A stretch of DNA of 64,000 bases, from the NCBI GenBank assembly GCA_032716605.1, contig CM064480.1, positions 26,278,129 to 26,342,128 on the forward strand, in the 5' to 3' direction. The notes beneath the pieces were generated by a model. That model did no database searches, was not told the origin of the DNA, and worked only from the letters and a program-made list of their open reading frames with translations. Position 1 is the first letter of the stretch. Each line of letters begins with the position of its first letter. Made by a program: the position numbers and the translations under genes. Of the stretch, positions 20,694-31,525 are shown piece by piece. The stretch comes from Paralithodes platypus. Its lineage: Eukaryota > Arthropoda > Malacostraca > Decapoda > Lithodidae.

Positions 20694-20972
20694 ACGATAT
20701 GCCTATTAGTATAATAGTCTCCATTCAAACACCCACGGGTCAGCAGTTTGAATCTACTGCCGCGGGGAAGAACGGAGTACTCGTCATAAGGGTAACGCTT
20801 ATTCTCTTATGGAATCGTCTTATGATCGGGTACCCACTACGAAAAAACCTTCGTAAATTATAAAAGAAATATATATACTTAATTAATAATTGTCATAATA
20901 TAGCTTCCCATCTCGTGGATTTCTTGGGTGGGGTTCCTTGTTGCTGACTCCTGGTCCGCCATGCTTCCTTCA
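20694..20972. repeat. DIRS B right inverted terminal repeat
   Basis: Reverse complement of 44072-44346, including the CGGGTACCCACTACGAAAAA block. Confidence 0.93.
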
Positions 20973-21058
20973 CTGATATATTAAGACTCAACTCTAAGAC
21001 ATCAAGCGAATGGGAAGGGGATGGATGGGAAGGCCCTACATCGTCAATGATTACGGGG

Positions 21059-22866
21059 TGTTACGACTGAGGTTTAAATATATCAGGGCTCTTATTCATT
21101 GGACTAGTAATGGCATAAATGTTACAACGGAAAGCGCTAGATCCAACCTCTGATGTATATTCCCAGTGAACAAAGAACACAAATACTCTCCAGAGTTCTA
21201 TATGCAATAATAGGTTATCAAACTCTCAATAAATGTGCGTCTACTCTAGGCTTAATGTTATGTGAAAACAGCCTATTACTACTTATAACCGAAGGTGCTT
21301 GGTTATGGTATGCAAAGTAAGGTGGTAAGAGACGTTACAGCTTACGTTACTTTAATCAATAAATGTCAGGCACTCCTGCATAAAAGAAAGTGCACTAAAG
21401 TCCTTCAACACCAACAAGGAATCTTCTTTAAATGTTAGATGCTATCAAGATGCTCGAATCGGAAATGGAACCCAAAAAGGCAGGCAGCGGAACAATGCTC
21501 GTGCAGGCTATGCACACAAAAAGGCAGGATATATAATGCAGTCGGAGCCAAGAATATCCTAAACATTACAACAATAATAATACTCGCCACAACAATGCAG
21601 TATTCCTATCAACAAAAAGAGCCTAAGTCGTTTGTGTCTCAATACATCAAACTAGGCTGCGAAATGCTTGTGTAATCATAAACGGGTATGCATAATAAGA
21701 GTAATTGGTTTAATATACTTAATGTCTACTATGACTGATAAAGTCTAGCTAGAGTCAATGATACGAGATACTGGTGCGCATGGCATGCCGCATAGCCTAG
21801 TGCAAATCTCAAGTCTGTGCGTCAAATATTACGTTATAGGGAAGGGTAGCTCTTGAGAAACCTTAATACCGAAGTATCAAGCGTTCTCCTGGCGTACCTC
21901 AAAGACAAACAATCGAGCCTAGAACAGTGCAGAATGGTATAGGCAAAAAGCCCTCATTCGTGCATGCTCTACTCTCAATGGCACACAGACTAGAATTTAC
22001 CCAATCAACTCCAGTTCTCAGGTATGTCGTGCAGCTTTTAACTAAAGCCAGCACCCATCGGAAACAATACCTTATAGTATCAGACTCCTAGTCTAGGATT
22101 ATCTAATCTAGCAGAACACTAATAATTATAGGAAGCAGTACTGAACAATATGAATGCCAACCAATGCTTCGTGATCAACTTATCTTAACAACTAACATAC
22201 ATGGGTTATATAAGACCTTAACGCACAATACAACTGGCCAGCATGAAGCTGATTATGCAGAGTTAACCAGAGGGGGGTATAATATTAATAAAAGGTGGTG
22301 AAAGATATGGAAAATGAGAGAGATAGGCAGAGGAAAAGGTTCTCAGGTGCAGAGAGGGGGACAGATATCAAAGGGATAAGAGGGATGCGTTCTAGAAACC
22401 AGATCTGAGGGAGAGAGTGGCCAGAGAGCAGTATATATACTAGCACTAGTTCGAACCGCGTAGGAAAAGCGGTAACAAGTCCTCTAGCCAATGCTAAAGA
22501 AGCTAGCCAAACATGACGTCACCAAGCATGGTAAAAAACTCCTCCAACGAATCCCCACGAGGCCAGCCAGCTATGACGTCATCGAGTATAGCAAAACACT
22601 GCGTGCCTCCCCACACTCTGTTCTACTCTCTCTCTCAAATCCTATCATTACTACTTAATGATAAAACATATACTTTGCAATTAAATATATAAAGCCTTGA
22701 CATGGGTGAAAACAAAGAGCCTTTCTGGACTGCCCATGACATGAGCTTTCATATGAAATAAAGCACACAACAATACATCAACTGTAGCCACATCCACTGC
22801 CCTGGCGATCCTAGCGAGTCACTGTAGGACAAGCCATGCGGTTCTAACGGAGTGGTTAACGTCACA
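21059..22866. mobile_element. Putative solo LTR (1.8 kb) in the ICR of DIRS B
   Basis: The segment starts TGTTACGACTGAGG and ends AACGTCACA, the TG...CA ends of an LTR, between GGGG at 21055-21058 and 22867-22870. DIRS C has the uninterrupted sequence (ATTACGGGGCCCTACTAAAT near 48560). No gag-pol coding is present, so a solo LTR fits best; a non-autonomous LTR element is also possible. The family is unknown. Confidence 0.6.
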
Positions 22867-22956
22867 GGGGTCCCTACTAAATATTAGGTTTTCTTTACTT
22901 CCCTCCGGGAATCAAACCTATAATTTATTAGTGGCCCCTCCATCATTGACGATATG
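22867..22956. other. DIRS B ICR, inner part
   Basis: With 21040-21058 this rebuilds the ICR. It joins the reverse complements of both ends at AACCTATAATTTATTAGTGG, read on the plus strand. The LTR insertion splits it. Confidence 0.88.
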
Positions 22957-22989
22957 CCTGATATCTCAAGACTGGAGGGGGACATTCGT

Positions 22990-23720
22990 GACAATATCAA
23001 TACACTAACAAATTAACTCAGGAAGAAACAAAGGACCCATATAATAATTACACGTCTTTATTGTTTACATACAATAATAATAAAAAATTAAAAAGAAAGC
23101 AATGCGTTACTTCAAAGAATATCTACTTAATGTGACTGGATTTGCACTTCGCAACCCATCCAAAATTTGCTTGGGGACATATACTTATTCCCTACCACAA
23201 AACTAGAACCATAATTCTTTGGAATATTCTGGCCTTAAAACTATTTGTACATTCTATGATAGTTTGTACATAATATTTATACTATATTTGTACTAAAATA
23301 CATTTTTTCAAATAATAATAAAAAATTGAGCTGTAGAACCAGCTCGGCTATTAACCCCTTCAGACATATATGACGCAGAGGTTGCCAGATTAGCAATAAG
23401 AAATAGAGTTCTCTCACTCTTATAATTACCTCTCCAAAATTAGTTTTCTGCCCACATCTAACTCAAAGACAACTGCAGAGGTTGAAGTAACTAAAATAAA
23501 GGTTTGTAAAAAACCCTGATGGTAATAAAGGCTTTAAAGTATCCCTAATAGGCTCAAAATTGCGTCATATGTCGGAGAGGGTTAAGTATCACAGCTCGTG
23601 AACTTATCACAATATCCGGCGGGGGCCTCTAGGGGTCCTTGAGCTATCTAGCCCCCCCCCCCCCCGCCCCCCTCCTTTTCTCCTTAAAATTAGCCCTTAC
23701 ATATTAATAGCACATGGACT
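22990..23720 (-). other. DIRS B 3' region
   Basis: Between YR and the ICR. It holds the C14/C6 tract at 23652-23672 (G on the coding strand) and AT-rich sequence. No gene. Confidence 0.6.
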
Positions 23721-23721
23721 A

Positions 23722-24596
23722 CTAGACCCGTTTCTGCAAAGCTACACAGGCTAGCTTTGGTTTATCCAGGGCCACCGACAGGTATCGCGTCAAGAAAGTA
23801 TTGTTGGACGCCCACAGCTTCGTATTAGCTATGTCATCAACAGAATGTTCATTCTTTGCAATGAACGTGGGAGACGGAGCAATTTGTACATGTTCGTTCA
23901 GTCTCCCAAACCTGAGGCAGTTGGGTTCGTTGCTCATCGCCGCCAGCTCAGATACCCTGTTCCCTGCAGAACCATAAGGAATACAGCCTTCTTTAATACT
24001 GAATCAAAGTCCGGCGTATGGTTATATTTACGTGAGTGAAGCAATGACAAGGCTTTGTCTAGCGACCAGGTAGGCATAAGCTAGCGTGGTGGTGGGCGAA
24101 GCTTGAAACATACCCTCATGAAGCCCATTTCCTCTGCCTGTGGTATGGATAGACCTGTGAGGTCGAAGAAAGGAGTTCTAATGGCTGACAAGTGATTCTT
24201 TAGAGTAACTACTGAAAAGCGCTTCTGTTCAAACAAATAATCTAAGTATTTAAAGATAAGAGCAACTGAGCCGTCTGTTTGTGCTGTCTCTACTATCCAG
24301 GTTGTGAACGTTTTCCAATGTGATTGGTAGTGTCACCTGGTAGACATAGTATATTGGTTAATAAATTTACTTGTAACGCTCTCTCCATATTGAGTTAGCC
24401 ATTTGGCATTCTGAATGTCCATAAGGCAAAAGTCAGCGAGGTCTTTAGGTTGCCAATCGTTTCTTAAGTGGAAGGACGAGACCGGGAGTAATACCGGGCT
24501 CTCGCACCATGTCTTCAATTGGTGGTACCACGTCTGCGCTGGCCATAGAGGCGCGATCATTGAAACCGTGCCCCGGTAACCCCGTAGTTTGTGAAC
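23722..24596 (-). pseudogene. DIRS B RNase H end and tyrosine recombinase, deleted
   Basis: On the minus strand the RNase H tail resumes at 24596 as VVHKLRGYRGTVSMIAPLWP, then WQPKDLADFCLMDIQ and KFINQYTMSTR begin YR. The rest includes the NRVSELAAMSNEPNC-type segment up to FIAKNEHSVD, which joins directly to IANTKLWASNNTFLTRYLSV. Comparison with A shows a deletion of about 90 codons that removes the HDLRK catalytic box, so the enzyme is dead. An extra base also fuses the RH frame into the YR frame near 24465. Confidence 0.85.
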
Positions 24597-24598
24597 TA

Positions 24599-24742
24599 CA
24601 GTCAGTCCCCCTAATACACGTATCCTCAGTCAGCGTTTACCCTATTCCGCGCCGAGGTGTAAAACAGGTACAGTCAGTCCCCCTAATACACGTATCCTCA
24701 GTCCGCGTTTACCCTATTCCACGCCGAGGGGTAAAACAGGTG
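24599..24742. repeat. 72 bp tandem duplication of the element terminus
   Basis: The first 72 bases, starting CAGTCAGTCCCCCTAATACA, are repeated immediately from 24671 with two or three changes. Only the left terminus has this duplication. Confidence 0.9.
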
Positions 24743-24839
24743 CTCAAAATCCCTAAAACACGTATTGACCCCACAAAACACGAATCACAGTTGAAGAGTG
24801 GTGTAAAAATGCTATTTTTTGTATTCCGCGCCACCCCCC

Positions 24840-25052
24840 CTCCATACACCCCTCGGAGGCCTAGGCTTCCCCGGCCCCGTCCCCGTCTCCGGATATACCC
24901 ATAGATTTTCCGATCGCAGTAGTGCCTTCACCAGTTTATTCTTCCTAGGCATTTTTAAGTTGTTGAAGGGTGTAGGAAGGCAGTTGTTACACAATAAATG
25001 GGTCAAGTCTCAGCGCACGGACACTTAAGGATATTGGGACTGAGAAGGAAGC
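24840..25052 (-). repeat. Inverted arm with a short MPRKNKL frame (left)
   Basis: Reverse complement of 34549-34775 except for a short insertion in the right arm. Each arm encodes a matching peptide starting MPRKNKLVKALLRS and then NLWVYPETGTGP, on opposite strands. Whether this is the first exon of a protein or chance is unclear. Confidence 0.7.
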
Positions 25053-25074
25053 ACACACACACACACACACAGCC

Positions 25075-25557
25075 CGTAGCCTAGTAGGTAGAGCTCTCGT
25101 CTCACACACGAGGGGTCGGGGGTTCAATCCCCGGCCGGGCGGAGACAAATTGGGCTTGTCTCCTTTCATGTGTTAGCCTGAGTTCACCTAGCTGTAAATA
25201 GGTACCTGGAATAAGTGGACGACGTTGTGACGTCCCATCTGGGGTTGGCAAAAATGGTACAAGGCGAGATGGGTATCATATGGTTCACCTAAGCTGATGG
25301 CTACCTAAGCCTTCGGGCGAGACGGTACCGTCTATAGTGAGAATGGTACCATACAGATCCACCCTAAGCCTTCGTTTCCGATGTCGCCAATTGGCTAAAT
25401 ACAGACTACACACACATCCACAGCCATTCCAACAATACATAAAACACTTAACATGCATTTCACACAATGCATTCCCAGTTAAGGAGGCGCGATAATAATG
25501 AGCTTAGCTCACATTGCGTGGATTCCCCTTGACGAACAAGTAACTGAGTAACTGAGT
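25075..25557 (+). mobile_element. tRNA-derived SINE
   Basis: The head has an RNA polymerase III A box TAGCCTAGTAGG (25077-25088) and B box GGTTCAATCCC (25121-25131) in a tRNA-like fold. The acceptor stem is mismatched, so it is not a working tRNA. The body contains GTAAATAGGTACCTGG near 25193, a motif I associate with decapod SINEs. (AC)n runs flank it at 25053-25072 and 25560-25577. Confidence 0.75.
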
Positions 25558-25936
25558 AACACACACACACACACACAACGAGACACGAGACAACAGCTGA
25601 CTCGAGAGGAAGCGGTCCACAGGCTCCAGCTGATTCTACTTACATGGTTGCAGGCGGGAGTGAGCTATATTATATATCTTATTCATGTGTAAAGGGGACT
25701 CCAGGGATTAGGATGATCATATAAAACAAGTAAACTTCGGCTGGCAAGTGAGAAATTATTGACTAAACTATAGGGTGTGAGTGAACAATCCGAAAAGACC
25801 GCACAATATTGTTGTTTTCGGCGCGGGAAGTTCTCGGCTCAGTATGGTGGGTAAAAGTATATGGCCTATGTAAGTATTGCCCATCACAAGAGGCAAGATA
25901 TTTGGTTCCAACTTCAAGAGGAAATAGGTGGGGAAG

Positions 25937-26869
25937 ATGGTTAATGAAGGTGACGAGGGGGCTGAGGGGGGGAGGGGTGATAAAGGCGGGAGTGACGAAT
26001 CGGAGGGAGAGCCGGATTTTCCCGGTTTCATGACAACATGGACGACTGAGGACACAGGTAAATTTTGCTTCATGCTGTTGAACAAAATCAAGAACTTGGA
26101 AGACAGAGTGACCGGCTTGGAGTTAGTTAAGAAGGAAATTGTTACAGAGAATGGTGAGTTGAAGAACAGGTTGGAGTCAGTGGAGAGAGAAAAGGCAGTG
26201 ATAATGACTAGGCTAGACGCCAGTATCTCTGAAGGTAAAAATGCTTGGGGCATGACTAGAGACCAAGTGGTAAAAGATTTAGACAGTGTAAGGAAGGCAC
26301 ACAGTGACGAATTCAGGAAGATATTGGATGAACAGAAACAGCAAGATGTTAGGATAAAGGACCAGGTAAAAAGTATGGTTAAGCAAGGCATCCACGAAAA
26401 CTCTCAGGCCATCCAGGAAGAAAGTCGTAGGGCTAACTGCCTCATAATATCAGGGGTGGAAGAAAAGGAGGAACTAGACTGGACAAAACGAAAAGAACAG
26501 GATGAAGGTCGCATCAACAAGATTCTGGATTCTATTAAAGATGAGGAGGACACCTGGAAGGAGGAAATATCAGACATGTTTAGGCTGGGAAAATATACAA
26601 AGGAATACAATAGACTGGTAAAAATCGAATTTAAGTCAAGAAGGACATGTGATGAAATCATGGCAGTAGCGGCTAGGCTAAAAGGGTTAGAGGGTAAAGA
26701 CAAAATCTACATCAGGCGAGACTTACCAGAAGAAGAGAGAAAGAAGGAGGCTGAACTAAGGAAAACTGCCAAGGAGGAAAATAGCAAGAGGACAGAACAA
26801 GAAAAGAATAAGTTTTTTTACGGAGTAAGAAAGGGGAAGATTATGAAACTTTCGGTAAAAAGAAACTAA
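25937..26869 (+). CDS. LINE copy 1 ORF1 (RNA-binding, coiled coil)
   Basis: 310 residues from the ATG at 25937; a GTG nine bases upstream is less likely. An acidic Gly-rich N-terminus ends in GEPDFPGF. A heptad-rich coiled coil (about residues 35-90, NKIKNLEDRVTGLE onward) follows, then an RRM-like core with RRANCLIISGVEE, MFRLGKYTKE, RLVKIEFKSRRTC and a basic IYIRRDLPEEERKKEAELRK segment. This is the usual CR1/L1-type ORF1 layout, which forms oligomers that bind element RNA. A seventh T at 26813-26819 changes the last residues relative to copy 2, replacing a short tail with 19 extra codons. Few other differences from copy 2. Confidence 0.85.
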   Translation: MVNEGDEGAEGGRGDKGGSDESEGEPDFPGFMTTWTTEDTGKFCFMLLNKIKNLEDRVTGLELVKKEIVTENGELKNRLESVEREKAVIMTRLDASISEGKNAWGMTRDQVVKDLDSVRKAHSDEFRKILDEQKQQDVRIKDQVKSMVKQGIHENSQAIQEESRRANCLIISGVEEKEELDWTKRKEQDEGRINKILDSIKDEEDTWKEEISDMFRLGKYTKEYNRLVKIEFKSRRTCDEIMAVAARLKGLEGKDKIYIRRDLPEEERKKEAELRKTAKEENSKRTEQEKNKFFYGVRKGKIMKLSVKRN

Positions 26870-29768
26870 AAGTAAAAGAGGGTAGGGAACAGACCGCCGC
26901 AGTTAAGGGGCTTGGAACAGGTATTGGGGGACTAGAAAGTATAAGGATTCTATATAGCAATGTCGATGGGCTAATCTCTAAGAAACTAGAACTAACAGAC
27001 TTACTCAATACTAAGAAACCAGAAATAGTATGTCTCACTGAGACAAAACTAAGAGAAGACCTCGATATAAATTTACTAGGATGGTCTGAATACAGGATTT
27101 GGAGGAGGGACAGAAAATTTCGACATGGAGGTGGAGTGTGCATCCTTACTAGGAAAGATTTGATTGTGTCTGAGATAAAACTGGTAACTTCAACAGCAGA
27201 AGTTTTAGCAATAGAGATTGGTGGAAACGAAAAAATAGTGGTGATAGTAGCGTATGTACCTCCCAAGACGAAGACATGGGGTAAGGAGGAGCATAGCCTA
27301 ATGCGTAAGGAAACAATTAGTGTGCTGGGAAATATCTTGGCTTCAAAGAATGAAATAGTCATGTGTGGGGACTTTAACTGCAAGGAAGTGAATTGGGAAG
27401 ATCTTGAAGCCGGAGCAGGAGAGGAAAGTTGGGGCTATGAATTTTTAAGTATGGCCATGGAAAATTCTATATACCAACATGTAAAAGAGTCAACAAGAGT
27501 AAGGGGAAGTGATCAACCAGCTAGATTGGACCTTCTATTCACAAGAAGGGAGGAGGAGGTTCAAAGTATTCAGTACCTATGCCCACTAGGAAAAAGCGAC
27601 CATGCAGTTCTAGACATAGACTTACTATTGAAGTATAATCTACCCAAGGGAAGGGAAAACACAAGGAAAATCACTGGATGTATTCCAGAACCGATTTCGT
27701 AGGACTACGGGATTTTTTCAAATCACAAAATTGGGATCAGGTGTTATCTGAAAGTGAGGTAGACAAAAAACTCAAGGCATTCATGGAGATCTATGATACT
27801 GGTATAAAAACTTTTGTCCCTAAGTACATTAATAAAAGGAAAAAAAGTAATCGCAAAGTATGGTTTAACCGCGAATGTAGGCAAGCACAGGAAGCAAAAA
27901 ACAAAGCCTGGAAAAAGATGAGAAACTGGGATTCGGAAGATAACAGGCAAAAGTATAAAGAGGAGAGAAACAAATACACAGAAATGAGGAGGAGGTCAGA
28001 GGCAAACCATAAGAAAGGGATAGTGGAGAACTATGAAAAGAATCCAAAAATGTTTTTCAAGTTTGTAAACGGCAAAAGGAAGATAAAAGCCACGATCGTT
28101 AAGATTAAAAGTGGAAACAGAATCATAGAAGAGGATACGGAGATTGCGGAAGAACTAAATAGAAATTTTGCATCAGTATTTACAAAAGAAGGAGAATTCA
28201 TTGCACCAGAAACCAATGAGATAGGTACAGAGGAAATGCCGGAAGTAACATTTAACAGACCAGAGCTCATAGACAAAATGAGTAAGGTGGATCCAAACAA
28301 AGCCGCTGGACCGGACGGAGTATCAGGCTGGATTATTAAAGAAAATGCTATGGAACTGAGTATACCGTTATATGACATAATGACCAAATCATTGGACACA
28401 GGGATAGTACCTACAGAATGGAAAAGAGCAAACATTATTCCTATATTTAAGGGAGGAAGCAGAGATAAACCACTGAACTATAGACCTGTATCACTATTGA
28501 GCATCCTCATGAAGATTCTGGAAGGATTAATAAGGGACAAATGGGTGAAATACCTGGAATCCAAAAGATTAATTACTGACCGACAATTTGGATTCAGAGG
28601 TGGCAGATCATGTATAAGCAACTTGTTGAGTTTTTACTCTAGAGTAATAGACACAGTGGACAAGAGGGAAGGATGGGTAGACTGTGCCTACCTAGACTTT
28701 AAAAAGGCATTTGACAAAGTTCCACACAAGAGATTGCTATGGAAATTAAAACATGAGGGAAAAGTAGGAGACAAACTGCTGAAATGGATGGAGAGCTACC
28801 TTAGCGGAAGACAGATGAGAACAACAGTAAGGGGGAAATCGTCAAACTGGACTCAAATTACGAGTGGGGTACCACAAGGATCTGTTCTAGCCCCAATCAT
28901 GTTTCTAATATTTGTAAATGACTTGCCTGAGGGACTTACAAGCTACATGAGTATGTTTGCGGACGATGCTAAGCTGCTTAAAACGATCAGAACCCAGGAG
29001 GATTGCCTTGAGCTCCAAGCAGATTTGCAAAAGATCCATGAATGGAGCATCAAATGGAATATGGAGTTCAATGCAGGGAAATGTAAGACTCTAGAAATGG
29101 GTAAAAGCAAGTACAGACCTAGAAAAGATTATAAACTAGGAAACGAAGTGATTCCCAAAGCAGAAAAAGAAAAAGACTTGGGGATAGAATTTAGGGATAA
29201 CATGTCTCCAGAAAGCCACGTAAATAAGATAGTGAGAGAATCACTGGCATTATTGGCAAATATTAGGATGTCTTTCAATTATCTTAATGAAAACACCATG
29301 AAACAAATAATAACGGCAATAATAAGACCCAGGATGGAATATGCATCTGTAGTGTGGTCCCCTCACTTGAAGAAACATATCCACAAAATTGAGAGGGTAC
29401 AGAGAGCAGCTACGAGGATGATCCCAGGTTTGGAAAATTTGGAGTACCAAGAGAGGCTCGAGAGATTGAATCTACCTACACTGGAACAGAGAAGGAAACG
29501 AGGACAGCAAATTCAGATATATAAATGTGTTAGAGGTATTGACAAAATTGACCAAGAAAACTTCATAGAGAGGGATGGAGGTGAGAGGACAAGAGGTCAC
29601 AGCTACAAACTAAAAGTGCTAAATAGTAAATCTGATCTGAAAAGTAAAAGATTTCCTACCAACTCGATTAGTGGGTGGAACAAATTGCCAGCCGAAGTAG
29701 TGTCTGCACCATCAGTGCATAGTTTCAAAGCACGGTATGACAAACATATCTTAGGAGGCGGGAATTAA
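26812..29768 (+). pseudogene. LINE copy 1 ORF2 (endonuclease-reverse transcriptase), one frameshift
   Basis: The endonuclease domain shows LYSNVDGL, CLTETKL, GGGVCIL, VAYVPPK, CGDFNCKEV and GKSDHAVLD, the metal- and DNA-contact motifs of the APE-like family. RT follows with NYRPVSLLSILMKILE, AYLDFKKAFDKVPH, GVPQGSVLAPIMFL and the catalytic MFADDAKL. The C-terminus has YASVVWSPHLKK, VQRAATRMIPGL and WNKLPAEVVSAPSVHSFKAR, typical of the CR1 group. A missing A in the run at 27656-27659 shifts the frame between the two enzymes. The copy also lacks the ATG that starts ORF2 in copy 2 because of a T-run change at 26813-26819. Otherwise open to TAA at 29766. Confidence 0.92.
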
Positions 29769-29819
29769 CGAGCATGCTCACTCCCGCAAATACAACTAGT
29801 GTAAGTACAACTAGTGTAC

Positions 29820-30258
29820 ACACATATCCACAAAATTGAGAGGGTACAGAGAGCAGCTACGAGGATGATCCTAGGTTTGGAAAATTTGGAGTACCAAGAG
29901 AGGCTCGAGAGATTGAATCTACCTACACTGGAACAGAGAAGGAAACGAGGACAGCAAATTCAGATATACAAATGTGTTAGAGGTATTGACAAAATCGACC
30001 AAGAAAACTTCATAGAGAGGGATGGAGGTGAGAGAACAAGAGGTCACAGCTACAAACTAAAAGTGCTTAATTAATAGTAAATCTGATCTGAAAAGTAAAA
30101 GATTTCCTACCAACTCGATTAGTGGGTGGAACAAATTGCCAGCCGAAGTAGTGTCTGCACCATCAGTGCATAGTTTCAAAGCACGGTATGACAAACATAT
30201 CTTAGGAGGCGGGAATTAACGAGCATGCTCACTCCCGCAAATACAACTAGTGTAAGTA
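29820..30258 (+). mobile_element. 5'-truncated third copy of the same LINE
   Basis: Repeats the last 440 bases of copy 1, from ATCCACAAAATTGAGAGGG through the ORF2 stop and the ACAACTAGTGTAAGT tail. A 5-base insertion near 30070 (CTTAATTAATAG) breaks its frame. It sits head to tail between the two full copies. Confidence 0.9.
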
Positions 30259-30634
30259 CACACACACACACACACACACACATCGAGACAACAGCTGACT
30301 CGAGAGGAAGCGGTCCACAGGCTCCAGCTGATTCTACTTACATGGTTGCAGGCGGGAGTGAGCTATATTATATATCTTATTCATGTGTAAAGGGGACTCC
30401 AGGGATTAGGATGATCATATAAAACACGTAAACTTCGGCTGGCAAGTGAGAAATTAGTGACTAAACTATAGGGTGTGAGTGAACAATCCGAAAAGACCGC
30501 ACAATATTGTTGTTTTCGGCGCGGGAAGTTCTCGGCTCAGTATGGTGGGTAAAAGTATATGGCCTATGTAAGTATTGCCCATCACAAGAGGCAAGATATT
30601 TGGTTCCAACTTCAAGAGGAAATAGGTGGGGAAG

Positions 30635-31525
30635 ATGGTTAATGAAGGTGACGAGGGGGCTGAGGGGGGGAGGGGTGATAAAGGCGGGAGTGACGAATCG
30701 GAGGGAGAGCCGGATTTTCCCGGTTTCATGACAACATGGACGACTGAGGACACAGGTAAATTTTGCTTCATGCTGTTGAACAAAATCAAGAACTTGGAAG
30801 ACAGAGTGACCGGCTTGGAGTTAGTTAAGAAGGAAATTGTTACAGAGAATGGTGAGTTGAAGAACAGGTTGGAGTCAGTGGAGAGAGAAAAGGCAGTGAT
30901 AATGACTAGGCTAGACGCCAGTATCTCTGAAGGTAAAAATGCTTGGGGCATGACTAGAGACCAAGTGGTAAAAGATTTAGACAGTGTAAGGAAGGCACAC
31001 AGTGACGAATTCAGGAAGATATTGGATGAACAGAAACAGCAAGATGTTAGGATAAAGGACCAGGTAAAAAGTATGGTTAAGCAAGGCATCCACGAAAACT
31101 CTCAGGCCATCCAGGAAGAAAGTCGTAGGGCTAACTGCCTCATAATATCAGGGGTGGAAGAAAAGGAGGAACTAGACTGGACAAAACGAAAAGAACAGGA
31201 TGAAGGTCGCATCAACAAGATTCTGGATTCTATTAAAGATGAGGAGGACACCTGGAAGGAGGAAATATCAGACATGTTTAGGCTGGGAAAATATACAAAG
31301 GAATACAATAGACTGGTAAAAATCGAATTTAAGTCAAGAAGGACATGTGATGAAATCATGGCAGTAGCGGCTAGGCTAAAAGGGTTAGAGGGTAAAGACA
31401 AAATCTACATCAGGCGAGACTTACCAGAAGAAGAGAGAAAGAAGGAGGCTGAACTAAGGAAAACTGCCAGGGAGGAAAATAGCAAGAGGACAGAACATGA
31501 AAAGAATAAGTTTTTTACGGAGTAA
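30635..31525 (+). CDS. LINE copy 2 ORF1
   Basis: 296 residues from the ATG at 30635, nearly identical to copy 1 ORF1 with changes such as Lys to Arg and Gln to His near the end. With six T at 31511-31516 it stops at 31525, 29 bases inside ORF2. This overlap (ORF2 ATG at 31497, different frame) is probably the native arrangement and suggests coupled termination-reinitiation for ORF2. The product is an RNA-binding coiled-coil protein with an RRM-like core. Confidence 0.88.
   Translation: MVNEGDEGAEGGRGDKGGSDESEGEPDFPGFMTTWTTEDTGKFCFMLLNKIKNLEDRVTGLELVKKEIVTENGELKNRLESVEREKAVIMTRLDASISEGKNAWGMTRDQVVKDLDSVRKAHSDEFRKILDEQKQQDVRIKDQVKSMVKQGIHENSQAIQEESRRANCLIISGVEEKEELDWTKRKEQDEGRINKILDSIKDEEDTWKEEISDMFRLGKYTKEYNRLVKIEFKSRRTCDEIMAVAARLKGLEGKDKIYIRRDLPEEERKKEAELRKTAREENSKRTEHEKNKFFTE

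Larger units (their letters stand above)
25586..29818 (+). mobile_element. CR1-like LINE copy 1 (about 4.2 kb)
   Basis: The 5' end CGAGACAACAGCTGACTCG begins just after (AC)n, and the 3' end is a run of ACAACTAGTGTAAGT units. It contains ORF1 and ORF2. It matches copy 2 with a constant offset of 4698 bases and few differences, so the pair is young. Both full copies and the truncated one abut AC-repeat sequence. Confidence 0.9.

Noticed and set aside
22285..22491. 68-codon minus-strand frame in the LTR-like segment
   Set aside because: Short, low-complexity Ser/Leu composition, no retroviral-type motif.
25075..25145. tRNA gene (Val-like, CAC anticodon position)
   Set aside because: A and B boxes are good, but the acceptor stem has mismatches and the sequence continues into a SINE body, so it is a SINE head.
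25768..28435. Long minus-strand frames opposite the LINE (207, 180, 134 codons; repeated at 30466-33134)
   Set aside because: They are antisense shadows of ORF1 and ORF2 and owe their length to purine-rich coding strands.
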